Notes under the pieces: generated by a model
Told to the model about the DNA's origin: nothing
The model's input: the letters and a program-made list of their open reading frames with translations, nothing else
Databases searched by the model: none
DNA from: Photobacterium profundum SS9
GTDB lineage: Bacteria > Pseudomonadota > Gammaproteobacteria > Enterobacterales > Vibrionaceae
Direction: 5' to 3'
DNA: 64,000 bases
Assembly: GCF_000196255.1 (NCBI RefSeq)
Contig: NC_006370.1
Span: 588,187 to 652,186, forward strand
Program-made: the position numbers and the translations under genes
Shown: positions 38,736 through 48,802 of the stretch, one piece after another
How the letters are laid out: the number at the start of each line of letters is the position of its first letter
Position numbering within the stretch: position 1 is the stretch's first letter

Positions 38736-39770
38736 CTAAGGGCAAGGGTTTGAATAAGTCACACCAACTAATTCAAGGTCTTTAAGCACATCATTGCTCA
38801 GTGTTACATCTAGACTTGAAATATTGGATTCAAGCTGATCTAGGTTGGTGGCACCAATAATATTGGAAGCGACAAACGGACGCTGATTAATAAAAGCGAG
38901 TGCCATTTGTGCCGGGTCAAGACCATGTTTATTTGCGATATCAATATAAGCTTGTGTGGCTGCAATACCTTGTGGATTGAAGTAACGAGAGAATCGTTCG
39001 AACAGTGTACATCGCGCACCATCAGGGCGTGCTCCGTTCAAATATTTTCCGCTTAATGCACCAAAAGCTAAAGGTGAATAAGCCAGTAACTCAACCCCTT
39101 CATGATGGCTTATTTCTGATAGCCCAACTTCAAAACTACGATTTAATAAGTTGTACGGGTTTTGGATTGAAATAACACGAGGAAGGTTGTGCTTCTCTGC
39201 TAATTTCAGAAATGACATCACTCCCCATGGTGTTTCATTCGATAAGCCGATGTGACGAATTTTCCCTGCATTGACTAATTCAGCTAATGCTTCGAGTGTA
39301 TCGGTGATCGTGACGCCTGTTGCATCTTCACTGTACGTGTAATTCAATTGACCAAAGCAGTTTGTTTCACGCTGTGGCCAGTGCAATTGGTACAAATCGA
39401 TATAATCTGTTTGTAAGCGGTTTAAACTGGTTTCTACCGCATCGTGGATATGACGACGATCAAGTGCCATATCATCACGAATATAAGGGAGCGAGCGAGG
39501 TCCTGCGACTTTCGTCGCTAAAATGACTTTATCGCGTTTCCCCGATTTCTTGAGCCAGTTACCAATGTAGGTTTCTGTGAGCCCCTGCGTTTCTTGCTTA
39601 GGGGGAACAGGGTACATTTCTGCGGTATCAATAAAATTCACACCACGCTCAAAAGCAAAATCGAGTTGGTCATGAGCTTCTGACTCTGTGTTTTGTTCAC
39701 CAAAAGTCATTGTTCCTAAACAAATTTTACTGACTTCTAATGATGAATGGGGGATTTTATGGTATTCCAT
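38736..39770 (-). CDS. tas: Aldo/keto reductase Tas
   Basis: NADP(H)-dependent aldo-keto reductase, a cytoplasmic TIM barrel. 344 residues (E. coli Tas 346), colinear: MEYHKIPHSSLEVSKICLGT, the catalytic Asp/Tyr pair in NFIDTAEMYPVPP (about 48-60), catalytic Lys in ILATKVAGP, His in YQLHWPQRETNCFG, and NIIGATNLDQLESN near the C-terminus. E. coli tas can suppress tyrosine auxotrophy; the natural substrate is unknown. It sits near mutH as in E. coli. Confidence 0.94.
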   Translation of the reverse strand: MEYHKIPHSSLEVSKICLGTMTFGEQNTESEAHDQLDFAFERGVNFIDTAEMYPVPPKQETQGLTETYIGNWLKKSGKRDKVILATKVAGPRSLPYIRDDMALDRRHIHDAVETSLNRLQTDYIDLYQLHWPQRETNCFGQLNYTYSEDATGVTITDTLEALAELVNAGKIRHIGLSNETPWGVMSFLKLAEKHNLPRVISIQNPYNLLNRSFEVGLSEISHHEGVELLAYSPLAFGALSGKYLNGARPDGARCTLFERFSRYFNPQGIAATQAYIDIANKHGLDPAQMALAFINQRPFVASNIIGATNLDQLESNISSLDVTLSNDVLKDLELVGVTYSNPCP

Positions 39771-39944
39771 AAGCCTTCCTTGGACTGATGTGCTGTTACT
39801 TCAATATATCAAGGCGATAAGATCTTGAGAAGTAAGTATTTGTTATTTTTGGCAGATCCTAACTTGCCGACAGCCAAAACATGACACATAGTTATATTGA
39901 CTGAAATATTACTCAGGCTTTAAAAACGAAGCTAAGGAATAGCG

Positions 39945-40247
39945 ATGAAGCTATCTCAACTGAAACATTGGTTAAAGTCGAGCGAAGGTCAAATACCTAA
40001 ATGTGTATTAACCAGTTACGCTGGGCAATCTGATTATTTAATGGAAATAGAATACAAACATCAATTAGCTCCATTGAAAAATGAACAAGATGAAATGCTA
40101 TATTTTCAATCAATTGAACAAGTTAAAAGCTTATTACGCCCGCTAGGTATTACATCGGTTGTATTGCGTATTATTGATCCATACGATGAGTTTTCACCTG
40201 ACGGTCAGTTATCAACATGCCGTGAAGATATGATTATCTCGCTTTGA
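39945..40247 (+). CDS. Small conserved-type protein, possibly DUF6482 family
   Basis: 100 residues, no signal peptide or membrane segment. Begins MKLSQLKHWLKS, contains YLMEIEYKHQLAPL, FQSIEQVKSLLRPLGI and a C-terminal acidic loop ending in CREDMIISL. The pattern of alternating beta-strand and helix and the length recall DUF6482 proteins of Vibrionaceae, but I recognise it only weakly. AAGGA stands before the ATG. Convergent with mutH; no function assigned. Confidence 0.5.
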   Translation: MKLSQLKHWLKSSEGQIPKCVLTSYAGQSDYLMEIEYKHQLAPLKNEQDEMLYFQSIEQVKSLLRPLGITSVVLRIIDPYDEFSPDGQLSTCREDMIISL

Positions 40248-40303
40248 TTATGTTGGCTATATAGATCTGATAGCGCAATGAATATTGGTTTGCTGCTGAT
40301 GAA

Positions 40304-40972
40304 TTAGAGAATAAAATGACGCGCTAAGATGGCAGCTGTGAAGTGGGTTTTTAAATAAAACCCACGGGGTAAGGTTTTTATTGGTTGACCATTTGCGCCA
40401 TATGCTTCTGTTAATGCTCGGCTATTAGCGGCTTTAGGGCGAAGTTGGAGTACCTCGCCATGCCGAGCAGTGATATGTTCCACTCGACCTAATACGATCA
40501 TATCCATCAACTCTTCCCAATCTTGGCGAAGCTGCTGCTCTTCTTCGATAGATGGACTCCAAAGTAAGGGAGAGCCAACGTGGCGATCGGCGAGCGGGAT
40601 GTCGCGTTCACCTTCAACGGGAACCCATAATACTCGAGCCAATTTATGGCGAATATGACTATTTCCCCAATGTAAACCATGTAAGCCAATCAACGGAGCA
40701 ACACATACAAATGTGGTTTCAAGTGGCTTTCCGCTGTATCCGATTGGGATGGTTTTTAGCTCAATCCCTAATTCAGGAAAATCAGGAATCGGCTTGCTGC
40801 CCGCCATTGCACCAAGGTGCCACTCAAGTAATTGACCAATCCAACCTTTATCGCGCTTAAGATCGGGTGGTGTGATTATTCCAGCCTGTTCAGCAAGTTC
40901 TCCTAATGTCGATCCTGCTAGATCTTGGGCGCGTAATAACAGTTCTGATTCTGATTTAGGTGTTGGTTGCAT
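40304..40972 (-). CDS. mutH: DNA mismatch repair endonuclease MutH
   Basis: Nicks the unmethylated strand at hemimethylated GATC sites after activation by MutS and MutL. 222 residues (E. coli 229). The D-x6-E-x-K catalytic motif is complete: Asp64, Glu71 and Lys73 ([11 protein letters not shown]), with upstream Glu50 matching the E. coli Glu56. Other matches: [29 protein letters not shown] and [15 protein letters not shown]. Its presence implies Dam-directed repair in this organism. It neighbours rppH as in E. coli. Confidence 0.97.
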
Positions 40973-41880
40973 AACATTTTAATAATGAGTTTTGATGAAA
41001 AATCGGATTAATAGCTAGGTTGTTGCCAAAATACCAAAATATACGAATTGGTAAAGTGATGTAAGAATATACCCATGATACTTCAAGATGCCTGATAAAG
41101 CACTTTGAGGTAACATGGGTATACACTCATATAGTGAGTGAAAAGTATCTGCTGATTGAGAATAAGTGATTATTCTTAGGAAAATGTAGGATATTCACAT
41201 GATCTTGTGAGATGAGTGACGAAACAGTAAAGCTATCAAATAATTATTTTCGATTAACCATTTGAATTTGTTTGTTTTTATTTTGTTTTTCATTATTGTC
41301 AGCGGTTTGTTTTAGTTACATTTTATCGAGTGAAAGAGAAATGTAATGATCTTTCAGAAAGATATCCACAGGCAAATGGAGCAAATATTTTCATTTTATT
41401 GAGACTGTATAAGTAAACAGGTGTTTGTTGGTTCTTTAGACGGTTTTTAATTATTTTTTTTAGCTTGTATGCATTTATAGTGTGGGTAAAGTTGGAATCG
41501 GTGGATCTTTAATCGATCTTATTTTTCACGTTATAACGAACGCAGATTCAAAGTTTTTATTAATAGTTTTAACTATTTATCTTAATGATAAATAAGTGTT
41601 TATTTTTTATTTTTTTATCATTTCATTCTATGTGCATTCGTTGGTTAAGTGATGAAACAAGCGTTTATTAACGCTTCTACACAAATCTATCCACAGAAAG
41701 AGTGAATAAATGTGGGGTAGGTCTCATTAACCTGTTTATAAAGTGGTCACGGTCGAAAAGTTATCCATAAAGTGGGGGCTGAGTAGTAAAAAACGTTCAT
41801 AAACGGGAATGTTTGTTTACCCTTCCCCTCGATCTGTGAAAAAATCACTGTTAATAGATATTTATACTTGAGGTCGTCCA
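40973..41880. other. Long AT-rich intergenic region between mutH and rppH
   Basis: About 900 bases with no ORF. It holds a 56-base inverted repeat (41068-41123), a perfect 15-base palindrome ATCTTTC-A-GAAAGAT (41349-41363) and several TTATCCACA-like sequences near 41367, 41688 and 41760 with a reverse-strand one near 41481. It presumably carries promoters for mutH (leftward) and rppH (rightward), which I cannot place. Confidence 0.6.
41068..41123. repeat. 56-base inverted repeat, apparent core-less relative of element A
   Basis: Starts TATACCCATG and ends CATGGGTATA; the inner parts CTTCAAGATG and CTTTGAGGTA continue the imperfect symmetry. The arms match the terminal repeats of the element at 19.75 kb with a few changes, but the two internal hairpin modules are absent. 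Confidence 0.6.
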
Positions 41881-42405
41881 GTGATAGATGGCGATGGATA
41901 CCGCCCTAATGTAGGGATAGTTATCTGTAATAGCCATGGCCAAGTTTTCTGGGCTCGACGATATGGACAACATTCTTGGCAGTTTCCACAAGGTGGCATC
42001 GATGAGGGAGAAACGCCTGAACAAGCGATGTACCGGGAATTGTATGAGGAAGTGGGACTTACCAAGAAAGATGTCAGGATTTTAGCTTCTAGCCGTCATT
42101 GGCTACGGTATAAGTTACCGAAGCGTCTTGTAAGGTGGGATTCCAAACCTGTTTGTATCGGGCAAAAACAGAAGTGGTTTTTGCTCAGTCTGGAATGCGA
42201 TGAGTCAAGGGTTAATATGCAGCGCGGTAGTACACCGGAATTTGATGGTTGGCGTTGGGTCAGTTATTGGTATCCGGTGAGACAAGTTGTTTCTTTTAAG
42301 CGCGATGTTTACCGTCGAGCGTTAAAAGAGTTTGCCGCAATAGCGATGCCGTTTAAAGAACGGAAAGAAAGAAAATTAAAACGTTACAAAAGCAAACGAG
42401 GGTAA
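41881..42405 (+). CDS. rppH: RNA pyrophosphohydrolase RppH
   Basis: Nudix hydrolase removing pyrophosphate from 5'-triphosphate mRNA, which starts RNase E-dependent decay. 174 residues (E. coli 176). Starts at GTG ([16 protein letters not shown]), with TGAGG upstream; no ATG is available before the conserved N-terminus. Nudix box lies at 38-60 (GGIDEGE... REL YEEVGL) with metal-binding Glu53, Glu56 and Glu57. ptsP follows after 43 bases, the same pair as in E. coli, so they probably share a transcript. Confidence 0.97.
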   Translation: MIDGDGYRPNVGIVICNSHGQVFWARRYGQHSWQFPQGGIDEGETPEQAMYRELYEEVGLTKKDVRILASSRHWLRYKLPKRLVRWDSKPVCIGQKQKWFLLSLECDESRVNMQRGSTPEFDGWRWVSYWYPVRQVVSFKRDVYRRALKEFAAIAMPFKERKERKLKRYKSKRG

Positions 42406-42448
42406 ATCGGAACCATCCTTAATGGTATAGCAGGTAAGGCTACTAACT

Positions 42449-44704
42449 ATGCTGATACAGCTTAGAGAGATCGTTGAGAAAGTCGCAAGCGCTCAAAGCT
42501 TAATTGAAGCGCTTGATCAGCTTGTTATTAATACATGTAAAGCAATGAATACTGAGTGTTGCTCTGTGTATATTGCTGATTATGACAAGCAAGAATATAC
42601 CTTGATGGCGACTCAGGGTTTAACGAACCCTCATCACCAAGTTGGCTTGGGCTTTAGCGAGGGGTTAGTGGTTTTAGTTGGCAGCAGAGCTGAGCCAATT
42701 AATGTTGCCGATGCAAGAACCCAACCGCACTTTAAGCACCTTCCTGATATCGGAGAAGAGTCATTTGGCTCTTTCTTCGGTACACCGATTATTCATCAAC
42801 GTAAGGTTTTGGGCGTGTTGGTTATTCAGCAGCGTCAACGACGTGAATTTGATGAAAGCGAAGAATCTTTTATGGTCACACTGGCTGCACAGCTAGCGGT
42901 TGTTTTTGCACATGCAAAAGCCCAAGGTATGTGGCCAGATCAACATAATGGAATGCATTTAGTGGGGGCGCCAGCTTCGCCTGGTGTAGCTGTGGCGACA
43001 GCATGGTGGGATGACACCCAGCCCTTGTTGGAGCATGTACTCCCTGCATCGTGTTTAGATCGTAATGAAGAACAAGAGCGATTAAGTATTGCCATTGACT
43101 TGGCGAGTACAGAGTTCCGCCGCTTAAGAAAACGGTTTGATAGTGAACTACAAAAAGAAACCTTAGCGATTTTTGATTTGTTTAATCACTTATTAAATGA
43201 TCCTATGCTACGTAAAGATCTGTTTGCCAAGATAGCAAGTGGCGATAAAGCCGAGTGGGCAATCCGGCAGGTAGTTGAAGCGTATTCATCGCGCTTTGCC
43301 AACATGAAAGATGAATACTTAAAAGAGCGAGCTCAAGATATTCGCGAGTTAGGTCAGCGATTATTATTTTTTCTCCACAATGAAGAATCAACCGAGTATC
43401 AATGGGATAATCCCGTCGTTTTATTAACGAGAGAATTAACGGCGGCAATGTTAGCAGCGATTCCGTCTGGTATGTTAGCTGGCGTCGTTGCACAGGAAGG
43501 CGCATCAAACTCCCATGCCGCTATTTTATCTCGCGCCTTGGGCATTCCTGCGATTATGGGTGTCGACTTTATTCCAGAAAAGGTACATCAGTGTGAAGTG
43601 ATCGTTGATGGCTATAGCGGCGACCTTCTTATTAACCCTAACGTACATGTATTGGCTGAATATCGACGTCTACTTGATGAAGAAAATGAGCTCACTAAGA
43701 CCGTTGAGGGAGAGCTAGACAAAGCGTCATACACGAAAGATAATGAGCGAATTTACATTCATTTGAATGCTGGCTTGAGTGCCGATACCAATATTGCCGT
43801 CAATCGAGGTGTGGATGGTGTTGGCTTATACCGAACGGAAGTCCCTTTTCTACTGCAACGAAGCTTCCCATCAGAAGAAGAACAAACATCGCAATATCAT
43901 TCTATTTTAGCCACGTATCCTGATAAATCTGTCGTCATGCGTACATTGGATATTGGTGGTGATAAGCCGTTACCTTATCTGACGATTGAAGAAGATAACC
44001 CTTTTTTGGGGTGGCGAGGAATTCGCTTTACATTGGATCACCCTGAGATCTTTCTTATTCAAGTGCGTGCCATGTTAAAAGCCAGTATTGGTTTGAATAA
44101 CATGGATATACTGTTGCCGATGATCTCTGGAATTGCTGAATTAGACGATGCGAAAGTGTTGATTGATCGTGCATTTGATGAGGTTTCTCAGCAAGCGGAA
44201 GAACAAGGGTTTGAACTGCAGCGACCACGGCTTGGCATCATGATTGAAGTGCCTTCTATTTTGTATCAATTACCGCTCCTAAAAGGACGGGTCGACTTTA
44301 TTTCGGTTGGCAGTAATGATTTGACACAATATTTATTAGCCGTTGATCGGAACAATGCACGGGTTGCGAATGTCTATGATGCATTACACCCGGCAGTTTT
44401 AAATGCGTTAAAGCATATTATTGATGCGGGAAAACAAATGGGTATTCCTGTTTGTTTATGTGGTGAACTGGCTGGTGACCCTGTGGGGGCATTGTTGCTG
44501 GTAGGAATGGGATACCGTTCATTGAGTATGAATACCCGCAATGTAGCGAAAATAAAGTACATATTACGTCATATAACAGTACAAGAAATGGAGTCGTTAG
44601 CGCAGCTTGCTTTAGGCTCAGTGTTATCTGTTGATGTACGAACGATGACTACAAAATTTGTTGAAGATCGTGGATTAGGTGGCTTTATCCGTGCGGGTAA
44701 ATAA
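42449..44704 (+). CDS. ptsP: Phosphoenolpyruvate-protein phosphotransferase PtsP (EI-Ntr)
   Basis: First enzyme of the nitrogen-related phosphotransferase chain: takes phosphate from PEP and passes it to NPr and then EIIA-Ntr. 751 residues (E. coli 748). N-terminal GAF domain (about 15-155), HPr-like-protein binding helical part, phosphohistidine domain with His356 in GASNSHAAILSRALG, and PEP-binding TIM barrel with GVGLYRTE, MRTLDIGGDKPLPY, VGSNDLTQY and the catalytic Cys in VCLCGELAGDP. All catalytic residues are present. Second gene after rppH, upstream of the TSUP permease. Confidence 0.97.
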   Translation: MLIQLREIVEKVASAQSLIEALDQLVINTCKAMNTECCSVYIADYDKQEYTLMATQGLTNPHHQVGLGFSEGLVVLVGSRAEPINVADARTQPHFKHLPDIGEESFGSFFGTPIIHQRKVLGVLVIQQRQRREFDESEESFMVTLAAQLAVVFAHAKAQGMWPDQHNGMHLVGAPASPGVAVATAWWDDTQPLLEHVLPASCLDRNEEQERLSIAIDLASTEFRRLRKRFDSELQKETLAIFDLFNHLLNDPMLRKDLFAKIASGDKAEWAIRQVVEAYSSRFANMKDEYLKERAQDIRELGQRLLFFLHNEESTEYQWDNPVVLLTRELTAAMLAAIPSGMLAGVVAQEGASNSHAAILSRALGIPAIMGVDFIPEKVHQCEVIVDGYSGDLLINPNVHVLAEYRRLLDEENELTKTVEGELDKASYTKDNERIYIHLNAGLSADTNIAVNRGVDGVGLYRTEVPFLLQRSFPSEEEQTSQYHSILATYPDKSVVMRTLDIGGDKPLPYLTIEEDNPFLGWRGIRFTLDHPEIFLIQVRAMLKASIGLNNMDILLPMISGIAELDDAKVLIDRAFDEVSQQAEEQGFELQRPRLGIMIEVPSILYQLPLLKGRVDFISVGSNDLTQYLLAVDRNNARVANVYDALHPAVLNALKHIIDAGKQMGIPVCLCGELAGDPVGALLLVGMGYRSLSMNTRNVAKIKYILRHITVQEMESLAQLALGSVLSVDVRTMTTKFVEDRGLGGFIRAGK

Positions 44705-44735
44705 TAAGCGTGCTAGGCATAAAAGAGGTTACTAG

Positions 44736-45539
44736 ATGTTAGAAGGCACGTTATGGTTATTTGCCATGTGTTTGTTGTTGGGGTCTGTTGTTGGGCTGTT
44801 TGCGGGCTTATTAGGTATTGGTGGGGGATTGTTAGTTGTGCCTGCATTAGTTTGGTTATTGCCGCTTGCGGGTATAGACAACAGTTTAGTGATGCACATG
44901 GCACTGGCAACCTCATTAGCCAGTATTGTTTTGACGTCTGGTGCTTCAGCGCGTAATCACATTAAACGGGGTAATATTGATTATTCAATCGTAAAATCAA
45001 TGGCTCCGGGGATTGTGCTTGGTGGGTTAGGCGGAAGCGTTATTGCTGAAATGGTGCCGACCGAGTTATTACCCAAAATTTTTGCCACTATCGTTTTATT
45101 GTTAGCATTACAAATGTTGTTATCGATGCGAATGACAAGTCAACGCCCTATACCTAGCTCTATTGCTTGTGCTTGTAGTGGTGGGGTGATTGGGGTAATT
45201 TCAAGCCTTGCAGGTATTGGTGGTGGTTCGTTAACGGTACCGTACTTAAGCTGGCATGGTGTTGAGATGCGGCGAGCAATTGGCTGTGCATCATTATCTG
45301 GTGCAATTATTGCGGTTGCAGGTATGGTTGGTTTTATTTTTTCAGGTTTGAATGAAGAAGCTTTACCACCAATGAGCATTGGTTATGTCTATCTACCAGC
45401 ATTGATTGGTATTGTATCGACCTCTGTAATTACCACTCGTTATGGTGCAGCATTAGCCAGTCGTTTACCAACAATGACGTTAAAGAAAATATTTGCCATT
45501 TTTCTGTTATTTATTGGCAGTAAAATGTTTCTGGGATAA
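44736..45539 (+). CDS. TSUP family (TauE/SafE) membrane permease
   Basis: 267 residues with about eight membrane helices in two similar halves, each opening with a glycine-rich loop: GLFAGLLGIGGGLLVVPAL (about 20-38) and GVISSLAGIGGGSLTVPYL (about 150-168). This repeated G-I-G-G-G motif defines the DUF81/TSUP family, which exports sulfite, sulfoacetate or related sulfur or organic anions. The substrate is not predictable here. It lies between ptsP (31 bases) and lgt (86 bases), an insertion relative to E. coli where ptsP and lgt are adjacent. Confidence 0.85.
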   Translation: MLEGTLWLFAMCLLLGSVVGLFAGLLGIGGGLLVVPALVWLLPLAGIDNSLVMHMALATSLASIVLTSGASARNHIKRGNIDYSIVKSMAPGIVLGGLGGSVIAEMVPTELLPKIFATIVLLLALQMLLSMRMTSQRPIPSSIACACSGGVIGVISSLAGIGGGSLTVPYLSWHGVEMRRAIGCASLSGAIIAVAGMVGFIFSGLNEEALPPMSIGYVYLPALIGIVSTSVITTRYGAALASRLPTMTLKKIFAIFLLFIGSKMFLG

Positions 45540-45625
45540 TTGGAAAGAGTAAGAGAAGCGCGAAAAACTCGTGTTGTAACCTGTTTTCCTATTTAAATTG
45601 TTACCCTTTTTAAGAGATTATTTTA

Positions 45626-46426
45626 ATGAGCCAAGGCTTTTTAACCTTTCCGACAATTGATCCAGTTTTAATTCAACTCGGGCCTCTGGCGATTCGCTGG
45701 TATGGCTTGATGTATTTAGTGGGTTTCCTTTTTGCCATGTGGTTAGCGAACCGCCGAGCAGACAAACCAAACAGTGGATGGACTCGCGATCAAGTGAGTG
45801 ACTTGTTATTCGCGGGCTTTCTAGGTGTCGTGCTAGGCGGTCGTATTGGTTATGTGTTGTTTTATAACTTTGGACTATTCCTCGATAATCCATTGTATTT
45901 ATTCCAAGTATGGACTGGCGGCATGTCGTTCCATGGCGGTTTACTTGGTGTAATGACTGCGATGCTTTGGTATGGCCATCGTAATAAACGTACTTTCTTT
46001 TCTGTTGCCGACTTTATTGCACCACTTGTACCATTTGGTTTAGGTATGGGGCGCATGGGGAACTTTATGAATGGCGAATTGTGGGGACGAGTAACCGACA
46101 TGCCATGGGCAATGGTATTCCCTACTGGTGGTCCTTTTCCTCGTCACCCATCGCAACTCTATGAAGCGTTCCTTGAAGGGTTTGTGCTACTTATTATCTT
46201 GAATATCTTTATTCGTAAGCCACGCCCAGCCGGGGCAGTATCGGGCCTATTCCTGATTGGTTACGGTAGTTTCCGCTTTATTATTGAATACTTCCGTGAA
46301 CCTGATGCTCAGTTAGGTTTGTTTGGTGATTGGATCAGTATGGGGCAAATATTGTCTTCTCCAATGATTATTTTTGGTGCATTACTGATGTTATGGGCTT
46401 ACAAGGCACAGCCTAAAACGGCATAA
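45626..46426 (+). CDS. lgt: Prolipoprotein diacylglyceryl transferase
   Basis: Transfers diacylglycerol from phosphatidylglycerol to the lipobox cysteine of prolipoproteins in the inner membrane. 266 residues. About seven membrane helices; conserved active regions are [20 protein letters not shown] (with essential Arg), [13 protein letters not shown] (His), and the Lgt signature [15 protein letters not shown]-terminal [10 protein letters not shown] carries the second essential Arg. AAGAGA precedes the ATG. thyA follows after a terminator, whereas the two overlap in E. coli. Confidence 0.97.
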   Translation: MSQGFLTFPTIDPVLIQLGPLAIRWYGLMYLVGFLFAMWLANRRADKPNSGWTRDQVSDLLFAGFLGVVLGGRIGYVLFYNFGLFLDNPLYLFQVWTGGMSFHGGLLGVMTAMLWYGHRNKRTFFSVADFIAPLVPFGLGMGRMGNFMNGELWGRVTDMPWAMVFPTGGPFPRHPSQLYEAFLEGFVLLIILNIFIRKPRPAGAVSGLFLIGYGSFRFIIEYFREPDAQLGLFGDWISMGQILSSPMIIFGALLMLWAYKAQPKTA

Positions 46427-46455
46427 ACGATCCCCGTTTTAAAACATACAAACAG

Positions 46456-46486
46456 AGGCAGCATCTTACGGTGCTGTCTTTTTTTT
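46456..46486 (+). terminator. Terminator after lgt
   Basis: AGGCAGCAT/GTGCTGTCT stem with G-U pairs and a T-run of eight. Confidence 0.7.
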
Positions 46487-46586
46487 GATTTCATTCCCTG
46501 TCGCGAGTTATGGGTAACTGGTAAACTTCTTACCATCGAACACAAGAGCACGTGTGAATGAAGCGGGCTAATAGCGAGTAAAAACG

Positions 46587-47438
46587 ATGAAACAGTATTT
46601 AGAACTCTGTCAGCGTATTGTTGACGACGGCGTTTGGATTGAAAATAAACGAACCAATAAACGGTGCCTTACCGTTGTTAATGCCGATTTAACGTTTGAT
46701 GTGGCTAATAATCAGTTTCCGCTTATAACCACTCGTAAAAGCTTCTGGAAATCTGCTATTGCTGAGTTACTTGGTTACATCCGTGGTTATGATAATGCCG
46801 CTGATTTTCGTGCCTTGGGAACAAAAACGTGGGACATGAATGCGAATGATAATTTAGCATGGTTGAATAACCCGCACCGCAAAGGTGAAGATGACATGGG
46901 GCGAGTGTACGGTGTTCAAGGCCGTAGCTGGCAGAAACCAGATGGTAGTACTATCGATCAGTTGCGAAAAATTGTCGATAACCTGTCTGAAGGTATTGAT
47001 GACCGTGGTGAAATTCTGACGTTTTATAATCCAGGTGAGTTTGATCTGGGGTGTTTACGTCCTTGTATGCACACACATACGTTTTCATTGCTTGGTGATA
47101 CATTGCATCTAACAAGTTACCAGCGTTCATGTGATGTGCCGCTAGGGCTAAATTTTAACCAAGTTCAGGTCTATACACTGTTGGCACTAGTGGCACAGAT
47201 TACTGGCAAGAAGCCAGGACTGGCTTACCATAAGATCATTAATGCACATATTTATGAAGATCAGCTGTCTTTGCTACGTGATGTGCAATTAACGCGTACC
47301 CCTTTTGCTGCACCTAAACTCATCATCAACCCAAAGATTAAATGCCTTGAAGACTTGGAAACGTGGGTAACAATGGATGATTTTGACGTGATTGGCTACG
47401 AGCATCATGAAGCGATAAAATACCCATTTTCGGTGTAA
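46587..47438 (+). CDS. thyA: Thymidylate synthase
   Basis: Methylates dUMP to dTMP using methylene-tetrahydrofolate. 283 residues, longer than E. coli ThyA (264) and of the type seen in Vibrio. Catalytic Cys160 is in [13 protein letters not shown]; dUMP-binding Arg residues lie in [15 protein letters not shown], and the N-terminal folate loop and C-terminal YPFSV are present. The middle differs from the E. coli form, with an extra segment around [16 protein letters not shown]. Its neighbours lgt, ptsP and rppH match E. coli order. Confidence 0.95.
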   Translation: MKQYLELCQRIVDDGVWIENKRTNKRCLTVVNADLTFDVANNQFPLITTRKSFWKSAIAELLGYIRGYDNAADFRALGTKTWDMNANDNLAWLNNPHRKGEDDMGRVYGVQGRSWQKPDGSTIDQLRKIVDNLSEGIDDRGEILTFYNPGEFDLGCLRPCMHTHTFSLLGDTLHLTSYQRSCDVPLGLNFNQVQVYTLLALVAQITGKKPGLAYHKIINAHIYEDQLSLLRDVQLTRTPFAAPKLIINPKIKCLEDLETWVTMDDFDVIGYEHHEAIKYPFSV

Positions 47439-47485
47439 AAGTGTAGGCGTATTCTTCACGATAAATTGTGATGTAAAGATAAGCA

Positions 47486-47523
47486 AAGAGCCCCGCATTG
47501 ATTATCAATGCGGGGCTCTTTTA
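47486..47523. terminator. Bidirectional terminator between thyA and nptA
   Basis: A long perfect stem (AAAGAGCCCCGCATTGA pairing with its complement) flanked by A and T residues lies between convergent genes. Confidence 0.9.
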
Positions 47524-47565
47524 TGTTGGTATTATCAGTTAATCGATATACCAGAGCATAAGTGA

Positions 47566-48708
47566 TTAGGCGGTAAACGCTAAGATAGAACCAGGAATAA
47601 TCAAGAATACAAAGGCAATATACCCAGCCACTGCCGCTTTACTCTTTGTTGCTAAGTCACCTAAGAAAAATGCACCCTTCAATGGTAATTCTCGTAGCAC
47701 CGGAATACCGAAGATAACAATTGTCGCCAGTAGATTAAAGACTAAGTGTACAAGTGCAATCTGTAGAGCAAATACCGCGTACTCACCAGAGATAGCCGTT
47801 GCAGCCAGTAGTGCTGTAATACATGTACCGATGTTAGCGCCTAACGTAAACGGGTAAACATCACGCACTTTTAATACGCCTGTGCCTACTAGCGGTACCA
47901 TCAAACTTGTCGTTGTTGAAGACGATTGAACAAGGATGGTAACAACTGCACCAGAAGCAATACCGTGTAGAGGACCGCGACCAATGGCACTTTTTAGAAT
48001 ATCACGCGCACGCCCAACCATTAGGCTGCGCATTAATTTGCCCATTGTGGTGATAGCCATGAAAATTAACGCAATACCGATGAAGATAAGAGCAATACCA
48101 CCGACGTTACCAAATGTTTCTAATGGTCCTTTTACAATGTCGACTGCTGGTTGAGTTAATGGCTTCATAAAATTTAAGCCTTTCATACTCATGTCGCCAG
48201 CCTCCAACATTGGCGATACTAACCACTGAGAGATTTTATCCAGTAAACCAAACATCATTTCTAAAGGAAGGAAAATAGCAACGGCAAGTAAGTTAAAGAT
48301 GTCATGTACGGTTGCACTCGCAAATGCACGACGAAACTCTACTTTACAGCGCGCATGACCAAGGCTAACAATTGTATTGGTTAGCGTTGTACCGATATTT
48401 GCGCCCATCACCATTGGAATCGCAGTTTCTACGGGTAGTCCGCCTGCAACTAAGCCAACAATAATTGAAGTTACTGTACTTGAAGATTGAATAAGAGCTG
48501 TTGCAATCAAGCCAATCATTAGGCCAGCTACAGGGTGCGATGCAAATTCAAATAGCGTTTTAGCTTGTTCACCGACCGACCATTTAAAGCCGCTGCTCAC
48601 CATTGATACGGCAACAAGTAAAACGTAAAGCATGAACGCTAGGTTTGCCCAGCGGACCCAACGCATAGAGCTGCTTGTTGTTTCAGCAGTAGTGGCTTGG
48701 GTATTCAT
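47566..48708 (-). CDS. nptA: Sodium-dependent phosphate cotransporter NptA
   Basis: Na+/Pi cotransporter of the NptA/SLC34-like family in the inner membrane, known from Vibrio cholerae. 380 residues from the ATG at 48708, which has GGAG eight bases upstream; the frame extends 56 codons further but without a ribosome-binding site. Two inverted repeats carry the QSSS motif: TALIQSSSTVTSIIVGL and TILVQSSSTTTSLMVPL, each followed by a GANIGT signature. About eight membrane helices. A PHO-box-like site lies about 80 bases upstream, suggesting control by phosphate starvation. Confidence 0.93.
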   Translation of the reverse strand: MNTQATTAETTSSSMRWVRWANLAFMLYVLLVAVSMVSSGFKWSVGEQAKTLFEFASHPVAGLMIGLIATALIQSSSTVTSIIVGLVAGGLPVETAIPMVMGANIGTTLTNTIVSLGHARCKVEFRRAFASATVHDIFNLLAVAIFLPLEMMFGLLDKISQWLVSPMLEAGDMSMKGLNFMKPLTQPAVDIVKGPLETFGNVGGIALIFIGIALIFMAITTMGKLMRSLMVGRARDILKSAIGRGPLHGIASGAVVTILVQSSSTTTSLMVPLVGTGVLKVRDVYPFTLGANIGTCITALLAATAISGEYAVFALQIALVHLVFNLLATIVIFGIPVLRELPLKGAFFLGDLATKSKAAVAGYIAFVFLIIPGSILAFTA

Positions 48709-48784
48709 AATCATATCTCCATGACAGTAGTATGTCGTTTGGGTTTCATTTTGTTGAAATCTGAGGCGATGGTAATTCTGTAAT

Positions 48785-48802
48785 ATTTCAGAAATATGAC
48801 AC
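48785..48802 (-). promoter_or_regulatory. PHO-box-like PhoB site upstream of nptA
   Basis: Read leftwards: GTGTCAT-ATTT-CTGAAAT, matching 11 of the 14 repeat positions in the PhoB box CTGTCAT-N4-CTGTCAT. It is 77-94 bases before the nptA start. Fit to a phosphate transporter supports it; the second half-site is weak. Confidence 0.4.

Noticed and set aside
40973..41880. The AT-rich gap with DnaA-box-like sites as a replication origin
   Set aside because: No dnaA, dnaN, mnmG, rctB or parAB nearby, boxes are all imperfect and few, and neighbours are mutH and rppH.
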